Source: Desulfoscipio geothermicus
GTDB lineage: Bacteria; Bacillota; Desulfotomaculia; Desulfotomaculales; Desulfallaceae
DNA length: 49,264 nt
Reading direction: 5' to 3'
Assembly (NCBI GenBank): GCA_016841905.1
Contig: JAENYF010000025.1
Coordinates: 1 to 49,264, forward strand
Shown here piece after piece: positions 9,590 to 17,513 of this stretch; position 1 is the first letter of the stretch; every line of letters starts with the position of its first letter. Below the pieces are notes generated by a model. The model was not told the origin of the DNA, made no database searches, and was given only the letters and a program-made list of their open reading frames with translations. Made by a program: the position numbers and the translations under genes.

Positions 9590-9618
9590 TTGACTACCCT
9601 AAAGGTGTATTGTATAAT
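9590..9618 (+). promoter_or_regulatory. Sigma-A promoter of rpsU
   Basis: TTGACT (9590-9595), exactly 17 bases, then TATAAT (9613-9618) is a near-perfect vegetative promoter. It starts directly after the HIT stop codon and gives rpsU an independent transcript with a leader of about 85 bases. Confidence 0.8.
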
Positions 9619-9708
9619 ATTCTGGTGTGGTAATTTTTATTTGGGAGTTGTTTTTTAGCTTGATTTTAGAACAAGCTTTACGGTTCAAGCGGAGGGAGGG
9701 AAGAGTCA

Positions 9709-9903
9709 GTGGCAGAAGTTAAAGTAGGCAAGAATGAAACCCTGGACAGTGCCCTCCGGCGTTTTAAGCGCACCTGTCAAAAGGCAGGCGTTCTCGCTGA
9801 AGCCAGAAAACATGAACACTACGAAAAGCCCAGTGTAAAAAGAAAGAAAAAATCAGAAGCTGCTCGCAAGCGCAAGACTAAATTTTCGAAATCCTTTAAA
9901 TAA
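9709..9903 (+). CDS. rpsU: 30S ribosomal protein S21
   Basis: S21 is a small, very basic 30S subunit protein that helps the ribosome engage mRNA. The 64 residues show [18 protein letters not shown], then the [14 protein letters not shown] and lysine/arginine-rich tail of the family. The start is GTG 9709 after a GGAGGGAGGG site. It has its own promoter and a following hairpin. Confidence 0.96.
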   Translation: MAEVKVGKNETLDSALRRFKRTCQKAGVLAEARKHEHYEKPSVKRKKKSEAARKRKTKFSKSFK

Positions 9904-9948
9904 ATATTGTTTACAAGACCTCACGACGTTTATAACAAAGAATACCTG

Positions 9949-9973
9949 TGCCCGGTGCTGGATGCGCCGGGCA
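9949..9973 (+). terminator. Possible rpsU terminator
   Basis: TGCCCGG / CCGGGCA forms a 7-bp stem with an 11-base loop about 45 bases after rpsU. The following TTTGAG is not a strong T-run, so termination may be partial. Confidence 0.5.
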
Positions 9974-10106
9974 TTTGAGTATCATTCTTAAGCCTTTAAT
10001 GATTATATTTCCCAAGCCATATAAATACTTGTTAAGCCAAAATTAATTTGAAAGCCGAGGCAAATGTTTAGAACCAGCAGTTAATTGGAATGGAGGTGGT
10101 TTCCAC

Positions 10107-10598
10107 ATGTCGCCGGAAGTGGTTCCGTGGTCGGCAGCTTTGGCCCTTTTGTTGGGCATTTTAGCACTATTGCTGGAAGTGTTTATGTCGGGTTTCGGCG
10201 TTGCTGGGGTAGCGGGTATTATATTAATCGCCTGGGGTATCGTGCTGTTAAGTGTAGATGTTACGATTACCTTTAAATCCCTGGTAATTGGCTTGATAGC
10301 CAGTATCATGGCATTTATATTGGGCATGAAGCTGATGTCTAGGTTTAATTTCTGGCAGCGGCTTACCCTGAGTAAAAGGCAGTTTAATGATGAAGGGTAC
10401 CGAGCATCCAGGGATGAATTGGCAGCGTATACTGGTCAGGTAGGTACTACATTAACTCCGCTGCGCCCGTCCGGGGCTGCTGAAGTGGGTGAGGAACGCC
10501 TAGATGTGGTAAGTGAGGGTGGATTTATTCCCGCCGGGGCTAAGATTAAAGTGGTGCGTGTTGAAGGCATCCGGATCGTAGTCCGAGCGCTGGAATAG
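10107..10598 (+). CDS. NfeD-family membrane protein
   Basis: NfeD proteins partner with flotillins/stomatins in membrane microdomains. Residues about 7-75 contain three or four hydrophobic segments (ALALLLGILALLLEVFMSG, VAGVAGIILIAWGIVLLS, then IGLIASIMAFILGMK), and the C-terminal ~65 residues from TGQVGTTLTPLRP form the NfeD OB-fold (GGFIPAGAKIKVVRVEG). This is a short NfeD without the ClpP-like protease part. floA lies 128 bases downstream, the classical pairing. Confidence 0.9.
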   Translation: MSPEVVPWSAALALLLGILALLLEVFMSGFGVAGVAGIILIAWGIVLLSVDVTITFKSLVIGLIASIMAFILGMKLMSRFNFWQRLTLSKRQFNDEGYRASRDELAAYTGQVGTTLTPLRPSGAAEVGEERLDVVSEGGFIPAGAKIKVVRVEGIRIVVRALE

Positions 10599-10726
10599 AC
10601 AAGGTTAAGACAAGCGTTTTCTGTGTAACATGGCTAGTTATGGAAAAAACCTCATTAGGCAACAATATACTATCTATGTAATCCTGTAATTATTTATAGA
10701 AAAGAATAATCAGAAGGGGGTATTTT

Positions 10727-11731
10727 ATGTTTGCCGGTATATCTTTGTTAATTTCAGTCATTCTAATTGTACTGGCCGTGGTAGTTTTATTTAGCTTTAT
10801 TCCGGTAGGACTTTGGATTTCTGCCCTGGCTGCAGGTGTGCGGGTGGGTATTATCACTCTTATCGGTATGCGTTTGCGCCGGGTGCCTCCGGCCAACATT
10901 GTTAACCCGTTGGTTAAGGCCTATAAAGCAGGGCTGGATATATCTGTTGATCAGTTAGAGGCCCATTACCTGGCCGGCGGGAATGTGGACCGGGTGGTTG
11001 ATGCGCTTATTGCTTCGGAGCGGGCTAATATTAACTTACCATTTGAAAGGGCGGCGGCTATTGACCTGGCCGGCCGTAATGTGCTGGAGGCCGTGCAAAT
11101 GAGCGTTAATCCCAAGGTAATTCAAACACCCTTGGTATCGGCGGTGGCCAAAGACGGCATTGAAGTGAAGGTAATGGCCCGGGTGACGGTGAGGGCTAAT
11201 ATTGACCGGTTGGTGGGTGGCGCCGGTGAAGAAACCGTTTTGGCTCGAGTAGGTGAGGGTGTGGTATCCACTGTGGGTTCTATGGGTAACCACAAAGAAG
11301 TGTTGGAGAATCCCGATTCCATTTCTCGAACAGTGCTGGAAAAAGGGCTTGATGCAGGTACTGCTTTTGAAATATTGTCTATTGATATCGCTGATGTGGA
11401 TGTGGGCCGGAATATCGGTGCCAAACTGCAAATGGATCAGGCCGAGGCTGATAAAAACATTGCCCAGGCTAAAGCTGAGGAACGGCGTGCTATGGCGGTG
11501 GCCCGGGAGCAGGAAATGAGGGCGGCCGTAGAAGAAATGCGGGCTAAGGTGGTCGAGGCTGAGGCCGAGGTGCCGAAGGCTATGGCTGATGCGCTACGGC
11601 AGGGCAATTTGGGTGTCATGGATTACTACAACATGCAAAATGTGATGGCCGACACAGGTATGCGGCAGAATATAGCTAAAATGGATGATGATAAAGAAGA
11701 TAAGGGACGTAACGAGCATCTTCCCAGGTAA
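10727..11731 (+). CDS. floA: Flotillin-like protein FloA
   Basis: FloA organises functional membrane microdomains. The N-terminus has a hydrophobic hairpin ([18 protein letters not shown], then [15 protein letters not shown]), followed by the SPFH/PHB domain ([40 protein letters not shown]) and an Ala/Glu-rich coiled coil ([18 protein letters not shown]). Length (334 aa) matches Bacillus YqfA/FloA. It follows nfeD and precedes an unusual Pro/Trp-repeat protein that may belong to the same membrane complex. Confidence 0.95.
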   Translation: MFAGISLLISVILIVLAVVVLFSFIPVGLWISALAAGVRVGIITLIGMRLRRVPPANIVNPLVKAYKAGLDISVDQLEAHYLAGGNVDRVVDALIASERANINLPFERAAAIDLAGRNVLEAVQMSVNPKVIQTPLVSAVAKDGIEVKVMARVTVRANIDRLVGGAGEETVLARVGEGVVSTVGSMGNHKEVLENPDSISRTVLEKGLDAGTAFEILSIDIADVDVGRNIGAKLQMDQAEADKNIAQAKAEERRAMAVAREQEMRAAVEEMRAKVVEAEAEVPKAMADALRQGNLGVMDYYNMQNVMADTGMRQNIAKMDDDKEDKGRNEHLPR

Positions 11732-11779
11732 CTCTCCAAAACCACAATTAAGACGCTAAAGGTATTAGGGGGTCAGCTT

Positions 11780-12421
11780 ATGACGACAACTCTGGTTATC
11801 TTGCTCATTGCCTATGTAATCATTAGTCAAATCAAAAGCAGGCATGGATGTAACCTGCTGGAAAATACTATTTTCCGCACACCGGGGGATATGGAGCAGC
11901 CACGTGTGAATTATGCATCCTCAAGCAGCGAAGACAGGCCGCTGTCCGGTCCCTGGAATAGAGCGCCACGGGGTGAAGACAGACCGGTGCCCGGTCCGTG
12001 GGAAACCCCTCCGCAGGATGAGGACGGCCCGTCTACTGAACCGTGGGAGCAGGAGCGTTCTGCCGGTGCTGGGGATAAGCCGCAGCCACATTTTGAGTAT
12101 GAAGAGGAACTGCGCAGCCCGCAACGACAGTGGGAACAAACTGTCATTGCGATTGACCTGCCATTAGAATTGGGTGAACATGATAACGGACCAAGGGCTT
12201 TAATAAAAGAGGTAGAGAGGGTTTCACCAAGACAGAGTACAAAACTTGATGCCAGCAACCCGCTGGTTGCCGCATTACGTAATAAAAACGCCCTGGTGGG
12301 AAGCATAATCATTGGTGAAGTATTAAACTCACGTGGTGGTAAAGTAAAAAAAAGAGCGGGCTATCCAACCCGGGTATGTGGCAATGCTGGTCATACTAGT
12401 GGGCAGGATAAAAAGCAATAA
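11780..12421 (+). CDS. Membrane-anchored protein with acidic GPW repeats
   Basis: This 213-residue protein starts with one transmembrane segment (TTTLVILLIAYVIISQI). A low-complexity region (about residues 50-95) holds three imperfect 15-16-residue repeats centred on SEDRPLSGPW, GEDRPVPGPW and DEDGPSTEPW. The C-terminal part ends in a short hydrophobic NALVGSIIIGEVLNSRGGK stretch resembling the terminal GIILSEILGPP-type motif of small hypothetical proteins near flotillin genes in Clostridia. The start has a GGGGG site. Its position right after floA suggests a microdomain-linked role, but I do not recognise a function. The last residues vary and could be non-conserved. Confidence 0.65.
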   Translation: MTTTLVILLIAYVIISQIKSRHGCNLLENTIFRTPGDMEQPRVNYASSSSEDRPLSGPWNRAPRGEDRPVPGPWETPPQDEDGPSTEPWEQERSAGAGDKPQPHFEYEEELRSPQRQWEQTVIAIDLPLELGEHDNGPRALIKEVERVSPRQSTKLDASNPLVAALRNKNALVGSIIIGEVLNSRGGKVKKRAGYPTRVCGNAGHTSGQDKKQ

Positions 12422-12538
12422 TCATTGGTTTCGGCACTGTTATACATGCCACGCATTTTTTATTGCTCAAACAATACCCGCCTATTTTTACTGTTAGCTA
12501 TAATTATAGAAGTACACGAAAAATGCATTGGTTGTAAA

Positions 12539-12575
12539 GAAAGAGCAGGAGAGAGATTTCTTCTCCTGCTCTTTC
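12539..12575 (-). terminator. Terminator of the selD-yedF operon
   Basis: A perfect 14-bp stem GAAAGAGCAGGAGA / TCTCCTGCTCTTTC with a 9-base loop begins 13 bases past the yedF stop. On the minus strand it is followed by a T-rich TTTAC. It lies between convergent genes and may also stop the plus-strand floA transcript. Confidence 0.8.
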
Positions 12576-12587
12576 GGCCAAGCTGAG

Positions 12588-13211
12588 TTAGGCAATGGTA
12601 ATAACCTTATATGGCCCGGACAGCCAGTTATTGATTTCCAACATGTTGGATATATTACCCAATAATAGCTTATCCTTTAGATGATAGTATTCCAGACAAG
12701 TGCCGCAGGTAAGCACTGCGGCACCTGCGGCGTGTAATTTCTCCAGCTGCTCCTGAACAGGAGAACCCTCACAGGTTAAATAAACTCCGGTATTAAGAAA
12801 CAATAACGCTACTGGCGGGGAAGTCATGGCTGTCAGTGTAGTGAACAGGCTTTTAATTAATACTTCTCCTAAATCCGGCGAACCCTGACCTAGTTCGTTG
12901 GAGGTAATAAAATAAACCGATCCACCAGCGGATGCGGCAGTAACCGCAGAAGATTCAGCCGCACATGCACTGGTTTGTGCTGCTGGCGAAGCATCATTGC
13001 GGGTGATGGTCAAATGATAAAAGCCGTCCTTTTGCTCTTCACTAACCTGGTGACCGGCATTTTTAGCAAATAACGTCACATTTTGCCTGGCGACATCGTT
13101 ATCTACAATGGTGGTGATGGTTTCTATACTTGCTTCCTCCAATGCTTTTTTAGTGTTGATTACCGGATGTGGACAGGCCAGCCCTCGGCAGTCAACTAAT
13201 TTATGGCTCAC
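12588..13211 (-). CDS. yedF: Selenium metabolism protein YedF
   Basis: YedF combines an N-terminal TusA/SirA-like domain, with the active-site motif DCRGLACPHPV, and a C-terminal DsrE-like domain (from about residue 95, with LTCGTCLEYY). The family is found with selD and is thought to handle sulfur or selenium transfer; its exact chemistry is unproven. Here the catalytic position is Cys, not Sec. The start is GTG 13211, 7 bases after AAGGAGG. selD ends 27 bases before it, so the two form one operon. Confidence 0.9.
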   Translation of the reverse strand: MSHKLVDCRGLACPHPVINTKKALEEASIETITTIVDNDVARQNVTLFAKNAGHQVSEEQKDGFYHLTITRNDASPAAQTSACAAESSAVTAASAGGSVYFITSNELGQGSPDLGEVLIKSLFTTLTAMTSPPVALLFLNTGVYLTCEGSPVQEQLEKLHAAGAAVLTCGTCLEYYHLKDKLLLGNISNMLEINNWLSGPYKVITIA

Positions 13212-13238
13212 TTTTTTACCTCCTTAATACTTGAATAA

Positions 13239-14282
13239 CTATTTTATTACCTCAATTAACTCCTTTTGGTCCGGTAATACCCGACCTATCACAGCCGATG
13301 GCACCCCTTGATCTCCTAGATTCACTACCAGCCGGTCCGCATTTGCCTCGGCTATGACGATCAGTAATCCCCCTGAAGTCTGGGGGTCATATAAGATCAT
13401 TTGTTCTTCCAGCCTGAGTGAGTTGTCAAAGGTTACCTTGTCACCTAAGTGCTCTTTATTATTATAAGCGCCAGCCGGTATGAGCCCCATGCGAGCCATC
13501 TCCAAAACTTCTGGCAGCAGTGGTATAGCGGAAAAACAAATCTCAAGGCTGACTTGACTCGCCTCAGCCATTTCGGCGGCATGGCCCAGCAGACCAAAGC
13601 CGGTGATATCTGTACAGGCACTGGCCCCAAGATGTTGCATGGCAGCTGATGCTTTTTTATTTAGTGTAGACATACATTTAACTGCTCGTTCGACAGCCTG
13701 GGTGGATAGCAGGTCAGCCTTAATGGCGGTATTAATAATCCCTGTGCCCAGAGGTTTAGTTAACACCAGCCGGTCGCCTGGCCGGGCTGCAGCGTTGGAG
13801 ATAATCCTTCCAGGTGGCACCAAGCCTGCCACCGCTAGCCCGTATTTGGGCTCATCATCGCGAATTGAGTGCCCCCCGGCAATAATACAGCCTGCTTCTA
13901 CCACTTTATCGGCTCCGCCTTTCAAAATCTCTCCCAGTATAGCGGTAGGCAGACAATCGGGAAAGCAAACTATATTCAGGGCCAATAGCGGCTGGCCACC
14001 CATAGCATAAACATCACTTAAGGCATTGGCTGCGGCAATTTGGCCGAACAGGTAAGGATCGTCAACCATTGGAGTAAAAAAATCAACGGTTTGTATTAAA
14101 GCTTGGTAGTCATTTAGACGGTATACTGCAGCATCATCAGAAGTATTTAGCCCTACCAGTAGGTCATGGTCTTCTGCTACAGGTAAGTGTCGCAGTACCT
14201 GCGACAGGGTCTGAGGCCCTATTTTAGCTGCTCACCCTGATGTCTTAGCTAAGCTGGTGAGCTTTATTTTATGTTCAGTCAT
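13239..14282 (-). CDS. selD: Selenophosphate synthetase, selenocysteine-containing
   Basis: SelD makes selenophosphate from selenide and ATP, the selenium donor for Sec-tRNA. The ATG-only frame begins at MVDDPYLFGQ (14069), but that would lack the whole N-terminal active site. From ATG 14282, preceded by AAGGAGG, the frame reads MTEHKIKLTSLAKTSG-U-AAKIGPQTLSQVL and then joins TVDFFTPMVDDPY without a break. The only interruption is TGA at 14234-14232, codon 17, exactly where SelD has its catalytic Cys/Sec. A hairpin follows 25 bases later. The GlyAlaGly-rich ATP-binding segments (ITGFGLLGHAAEM) and full length of 347 residues are normal. Confidence 0.93.
14188..14234 (-). promoter_or_regulatory. 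Bacterial SECIS element in selD
   Basis: After the UGA (14234-14232) come 25 bases, then a perfect 8-bp stem TGTCGCAG-GTA-CTGCGACA (14206-14188 on the minus strand) with a 3-base loop starting with G. Position and loop G agree with the known bacterial SECIS features recognised by SelB. Confidence 0.75.
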
Positions 14283-14533
14283 AATTCGGCCGGCCTCCTT
14301 TCCTATAGCATGTCACTTGTTTTCCATAAAAATAGCAACTAAAATTAATGCATATCAGTCGATTATTTCTGCTTCTATCTATCAATTCCTTTGTTAGAAT
14401 TATAAAAAATATAAATAACATACCAGTAAATAGAAAGATTATTTATCGAATATGAGACGCTATAATAAAATCCTAGAAAGTGTAAATTAATGATTTGTTT
14501 ATGGTCAGACTTCAGGACAAAGAAGGGGCTAAA
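14283..14533. other. Intergenic region upstream of selD
   Basis: An AT-rich stretch between the divergent selD and a decayed gene. It must hold the selD promoter, but I see no strong -35/-10 pair on the minus strand. No open frame or repeat is supported. Confidence 0.4.
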
Positions 14534-14843
14534 ATGTCATCATTTAGGTAATCGTTTTTGGCCATAACGATGCGATATCCCATTTTGGCTGAGGCCCCAG
14601 CCCATCCGCTGGGTGCGGTTCAGAAAAGACTATGCAACGATTTGGATATTGCTTTGCAAGGAAGCTTTGGTGATGAGGTTAAGGTGAAATTTGTTGATGT
14701 GGCCTCCGAGGCACTAAAAAAATACCCTAAAATTAATCCATATTACCCCGGGTGCATTTACCTCTGACGGTGGTTAATGACGAGCCCCGTTTTCATGCGG
14801 TATCTCAGCTGAGGTGATAAGGGATGCTCTACTGGATATGTGA
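14534..14843 (+). pseudogene. Decayed small YuzD-like protein gene
   Basis: Pieces of one small protein lie in successive frames. A ribosome site (AAGAAGGGG) and ATG 14534 are followed by an in-frame TAA at 14549. The frame then reads ITMRYPILAEAPAHPLGAVQ, later EVKVKFVDVASEALKKYPKI, before ending at a stop near 14766. The next piece, in another frame, is VHLPLTVVNDEPRFH, and after a further shift GISAEVIRDALLDM with a TGA at 14841-14843. Joined, these resemble a thioredoxin-like/YuzD-type protein of about 95 residues. One nonsense and two frameshifts, with some residues missing in the middle, mark it as a pseudogene. Confidence 0.7.
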
Positions 14844-14851
14844 AAAGAGCT

Positions 14852-14878
14852 GCTTCATTGACTTTAAGGAAATGAAGC
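14852..14878 (+). terminator. Hairpin after the decayed gene
   Basis: GCTTCATT / AATGAAGC makes an 8-bp stem with an 11-base loop, 8 bases after the pseudogene's last stop, followed by AAGTTTATT. It fits the former gene's terminator. Confidence 0.5.
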
Positions 14879-14959
14879 AAGTTTATTGGGATATTTAACC
14901 ATAAGAGCGTTATTTTTCCCCCCCCAGCCGCATAAAATTAGTGGCGAGGAGGGATTTTT

Positions 14960-15244
14960 ATGGCCTGGAAAGATTTAAAAAACAAGGTTAAACGACAGCT
15001 TTCCGATTATATGGATTTGCCTGGTGATATTATGCTGGATTTGCCTAAAATCGTGTTGGTTGGCAACCTACAAGTATTTATTGAGAATCATCGTGGTATC
15101 CAAGAATATAACCCCAATCTAGTGCGAGTGGTAGTCAGCGACAAGGTTATTGAGGTGACTGGTGAAAACCTGACCCTGCGCAATATTATACCTGATGAGA
15201 TTTGCGTGGAAGGGCAAATTTCCGGTCTTGCTTTTTTAAGTTAA
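14960..15244 (+). CDS. yqfC: Sporulation protein YqfC
   Basis: YqfC is a small sporulation-associated protein (mother-cell, sigma-E type regulon in Bacillus) of unknown biochemistry. The 94 residues contain the family core DLPGDIMLDLPKIVLVGN, then NHRGIQEYNPNLVRV and EVTGENLTLRNIIPDEICVE. The ATG start follows GAGGAGGG. yqfD begins 12 bases downstream, the invariant pairing in endospore formers. Confidence 0.93.
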   Translation: MAWKDLKNKVKRQLSDYMDLPGDIMLDLPKIVLVGNLQVFIENHRGIQEYNPNLVRVVVSDKVIEVTGENLTLRNIIPDEICVEGQISGLAFLS

Positions 15245-15256
15245 GGGGGCTGAAAA

Positions 15257-16495
15257 ATGTTTTTCAAGATTTTAAACTATTTGTATGGTTATGTGACTAT
15301 TACGCTCCCTGAGGAATGTCTGGAGAAGTTTGTCAACATGGCGACCACCAGGGGGATATATCTTTGGGATATCACTAATTCAATCGGTAACCAGGTTGCT
15401 CTTAATGTGCGTACAAGGGATGTACCTCCATTACGCCATATAGCCCGCATGACCCGTTGTCGTTTCCACATTATTAAACGCTCTGGAGTGCCTTTCTTTA
15501 TTAACCAATTACAGCACCGGAAGGCACTTCTGGGCGGGGCATTATTTTTTGTTATCGTGTTATACTCATTATCATCATTTATTTGGTTTATTGATATTAA
15601 AGGCAATAAATCAATCAGTGAAGCTAAGATAACCAAGGTTGTCCAGCAGGCCGGGGTACACCGCGGTTTGCCCAAGCGGTCTGTAAACGCAGCTGAGCTG
15701 GAAAAAGCTATTATACAGCAGTTGAGCGGACTGGCTTGGGTTGGTGTGACTGTGGATGGGACAAGGCTCGAAATCGAGGTAGTGGAAAAGGTGCTGCCGC
15801 CGAATAACGGTGCCCAGATAGTGGATCTAGTGGCACAAAAGGACGGGCTAATTAAAGAGGTGCTGGTTTTATCAGGTCATCCTCTTGTTCAGGAAGGAGA
15901 TACCGTTACTGCCGGGCAAGTTTTAATATCAGCGGCTATACCTCCCCCTAAAGTTGAAGAATATGATAAAAAGAACCCAGATGTAGTTGAAGACGAGGAT
16001 CTGCAGCAACAGGTACAGTTCGTACACGCCCGTGGTATTGTCCGTGCTCGCATCTGGTATGATGGTTACGAGGAAGTTAAATTGCGAGAACAACAAAAAC
16101 GCCCTACTGGGCAGCAAATTACCAAACTTTGCATGAAAATCGGGAGTAAGGAAATAATTTTAATGGGTCCTCGTCAGGTGCCCTATACAAACTATGTTGA
16201 GTATGCCGAGGTGAAAAGGTTCCCTTCATGGAGGAATATTGTTGTACCCGTCGAATTTATAACGGTTAAATATATAGAACAGAGAATTTATTATCAAGAA
16301 TTTAACCGGACTGAGGCTCTTCGTTTAGCTGGAGAACAGGTGTTGGAAAAATTGCGTTCACAAATGCCTGAGCGTGTGAAGACATTGAATACTAACCTGC
16401 GGGAAGTTAAAACGGCAAATGAAGAGGATATCGTCAGGGTTCGGCTTACGGTGGAAACGTTAGAGGAAATAGGTGTAGAAAAACCTCATCAATAA
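15257..16495 (+). CDS. yqfD: Sporulation protein YqfD
   Basis: YqfD is a membrane protein needed for efficient sporulation in Bacillus. One clear transmembrane segment (about residues 92-115, GGALFFVIVLYSLSSFIWFI) separates a small N-terminal cytoplasmic domain from a large external region with a POTRA-like segment (IKGNKSISEAKITKVVQQAG) and a domain containing HPLVQEGDTVTAGQVLISA. Length (412 aa) is typical. The ATG has an AAGGGGG site. It lies between yqfC and phoH. Confidence 0.92.
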   Translation: MFFKILNYLYGYVTITLPEECLEKFVNMATTRGIYLWDITNSIGNQVALNVRTRDVPPLRHIARMTRCRFHIIKRSGVPFFINQLQHRKALLGGALFFVIVLYSLSSFIWFIDIKGNKSISEAKITKVVQQAGVHRGLPKRSVNAAELEKAIIQQLSGLAWVGVTVDGTRLEIEVVEKVLPPNNGAQIVDLVAQKDGLIKEVLVLSGHPLVQEGDTVTAGQVLISAAIPPPKVEEYDKKNPDVVEDEDLQQQVQFVHARGIVRARIWYDGYEEVKLREQQKRPTGQQITKLCMKIGSKEIILMGPRQVPYTNYVEYAEVKRFPSWRNIVVPVEFITVKYIEQRIYYQEFNRTEALRLAGEQVLEKLRSQMPERVKTLNTNLREVKTANEEDIVRVRLTVETLEEIGVEKPHQ

Positions 16496-16517
16496 GATGG
16501 AGGAGGTTATAACATAG

Positions 16518-17513
16518 TTGACGGAAAAGATGCAAACTCAACTAATTGAAACTAGAATGATTATTGATGATCTCAGCGCTGCTGCAGAAATTTTTGGCAA
16601 ACATGATGAGAACATGTCCTTGTTGGAAAACTCACTGGGTGTAAAAATGGTGGCTCGAGGTGAGGAGTTGGTCATTATGGGACAGCAGGAACAGGTTAAG
16701 AAAACACGGAAGATTGTTGAACAGTTACAGGCCTATTATCAAGCCGGCAATAGATTAACTAGGCACGAAATTAATTACGCTATAAAATCCGTAAATTCTG
16801 GTAATGATGAGGCGCTGACTGACCTGGCCAAGGATGTGGTCTTGGTTACAGCCCGGGGCAAAAAAATTAAACCCAAAACGGTAGGACAGCAGCAATACAT
16901 AGATAAGCTGCACAAGCAGGATATAGTGTTTGCTCTGGGACCGGCTGGTACAGGGAAAACTTACCTGGCAGTGGTGATGGCCGTGAGGGCGCTGCGCAAC
17001 CGGACGGTGAACAGAATTGTGCTGACCAGGCCGGCGGTGGAGGCGGGTGAAAAACTGGGTTTTTTGCCCGGCGATCTACTGGAAAAGGTGGATCCCTACC
17101 TGCGACCCCTGTATGATAGCCTTTATGATGTATTGGGTGTTGACAATACTCAAAAATATTTGGAACGACAGGTAATTGAAATTGCGCCTCTGGCTTATAT
17201 GCGGGGCAGGACGCTGGATGACTCCTTTGTCATTTTGGACGAAGCGCAAAACACTACCCCCGAGCAAATGAAAATGTTCCTCACCCGGCTGGGTTTCGGC
17301 TCCCGGGCGGTGATTACCGGTGACGAGACCCAGGTAGATCTGCCCAGGGGACAGCAATCGGGTTTGGTTCATGCCCGCCGGGTGTTGGATGGTATTGAAG
17401 GGATAGGCTTCCATCACTTCACAGGTGAGGATATTGTTAGACACCCCCTGGTACAAAAAATTGTCAGCGCCTATGAGGAAAAAGGTGCTTTGGCGGAAAA
17501 GACTGAGGTGTGA
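16518..17513 (+). CDS. phoH: PhoH-family ATPase
   Basis: PhoH-like proteins are cytoplasmic ATPases, probably acting in RNA metabolism alongside YbeY. Residues 1-80 form a KH-like domain (LENSLGVKMVARGEELVIMG); the P-loop ATPase follows with GPAGTGKTYLAV, Walker B FVILDEAQNTT and the GDETQVDLP motif. The start is TTG 16518 with GGAGG upstream. Its stop overlaps the start of yqfF, so the two are translationally coupled. Confidence 0.94.
   Translation: MTEKMQTQLIETRMIIDDLSAAAEIFGKHDENMSLLENSLGVKMVARGEELVIMGQQEQVKKTRKIVEQLQAYYQAGNRLTRHEINYAIKSVNSGNDEALTDLAKDVVLVTARGKKIKPKTVGQQQYIDKLHKQDIVFALGPAGTGKTYLAVVMAVRALRNRTVNRIVLTRPAVEAGEKLGFLPGDLLEKVDPYLRPLYDSLYDVLGVDNTQKYLERQVIEIAPLAYMRGRTLDDSFVILDEAQNTTPEQMKMFLTRLGFGSRAVITGDETQVDLPRGQQSGLVHARRVLDGIEGIGFHHFTGEDIVRHPLVQKIVSAYEEKGALAEKTEV

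Noticed and set aside
12588..13211. Selenocysteine in YedF
   Set aside because: The frame is complete with Cys in GLACPHPV and no internal TGA.
14558..14767. 69-codon frame as an intact gene
   Set aside because: Its C-terminus is abruptly out of frame with conserved downstream pieces, and a stop lies between the ribosome site and this segment; treated as a pseudogene.
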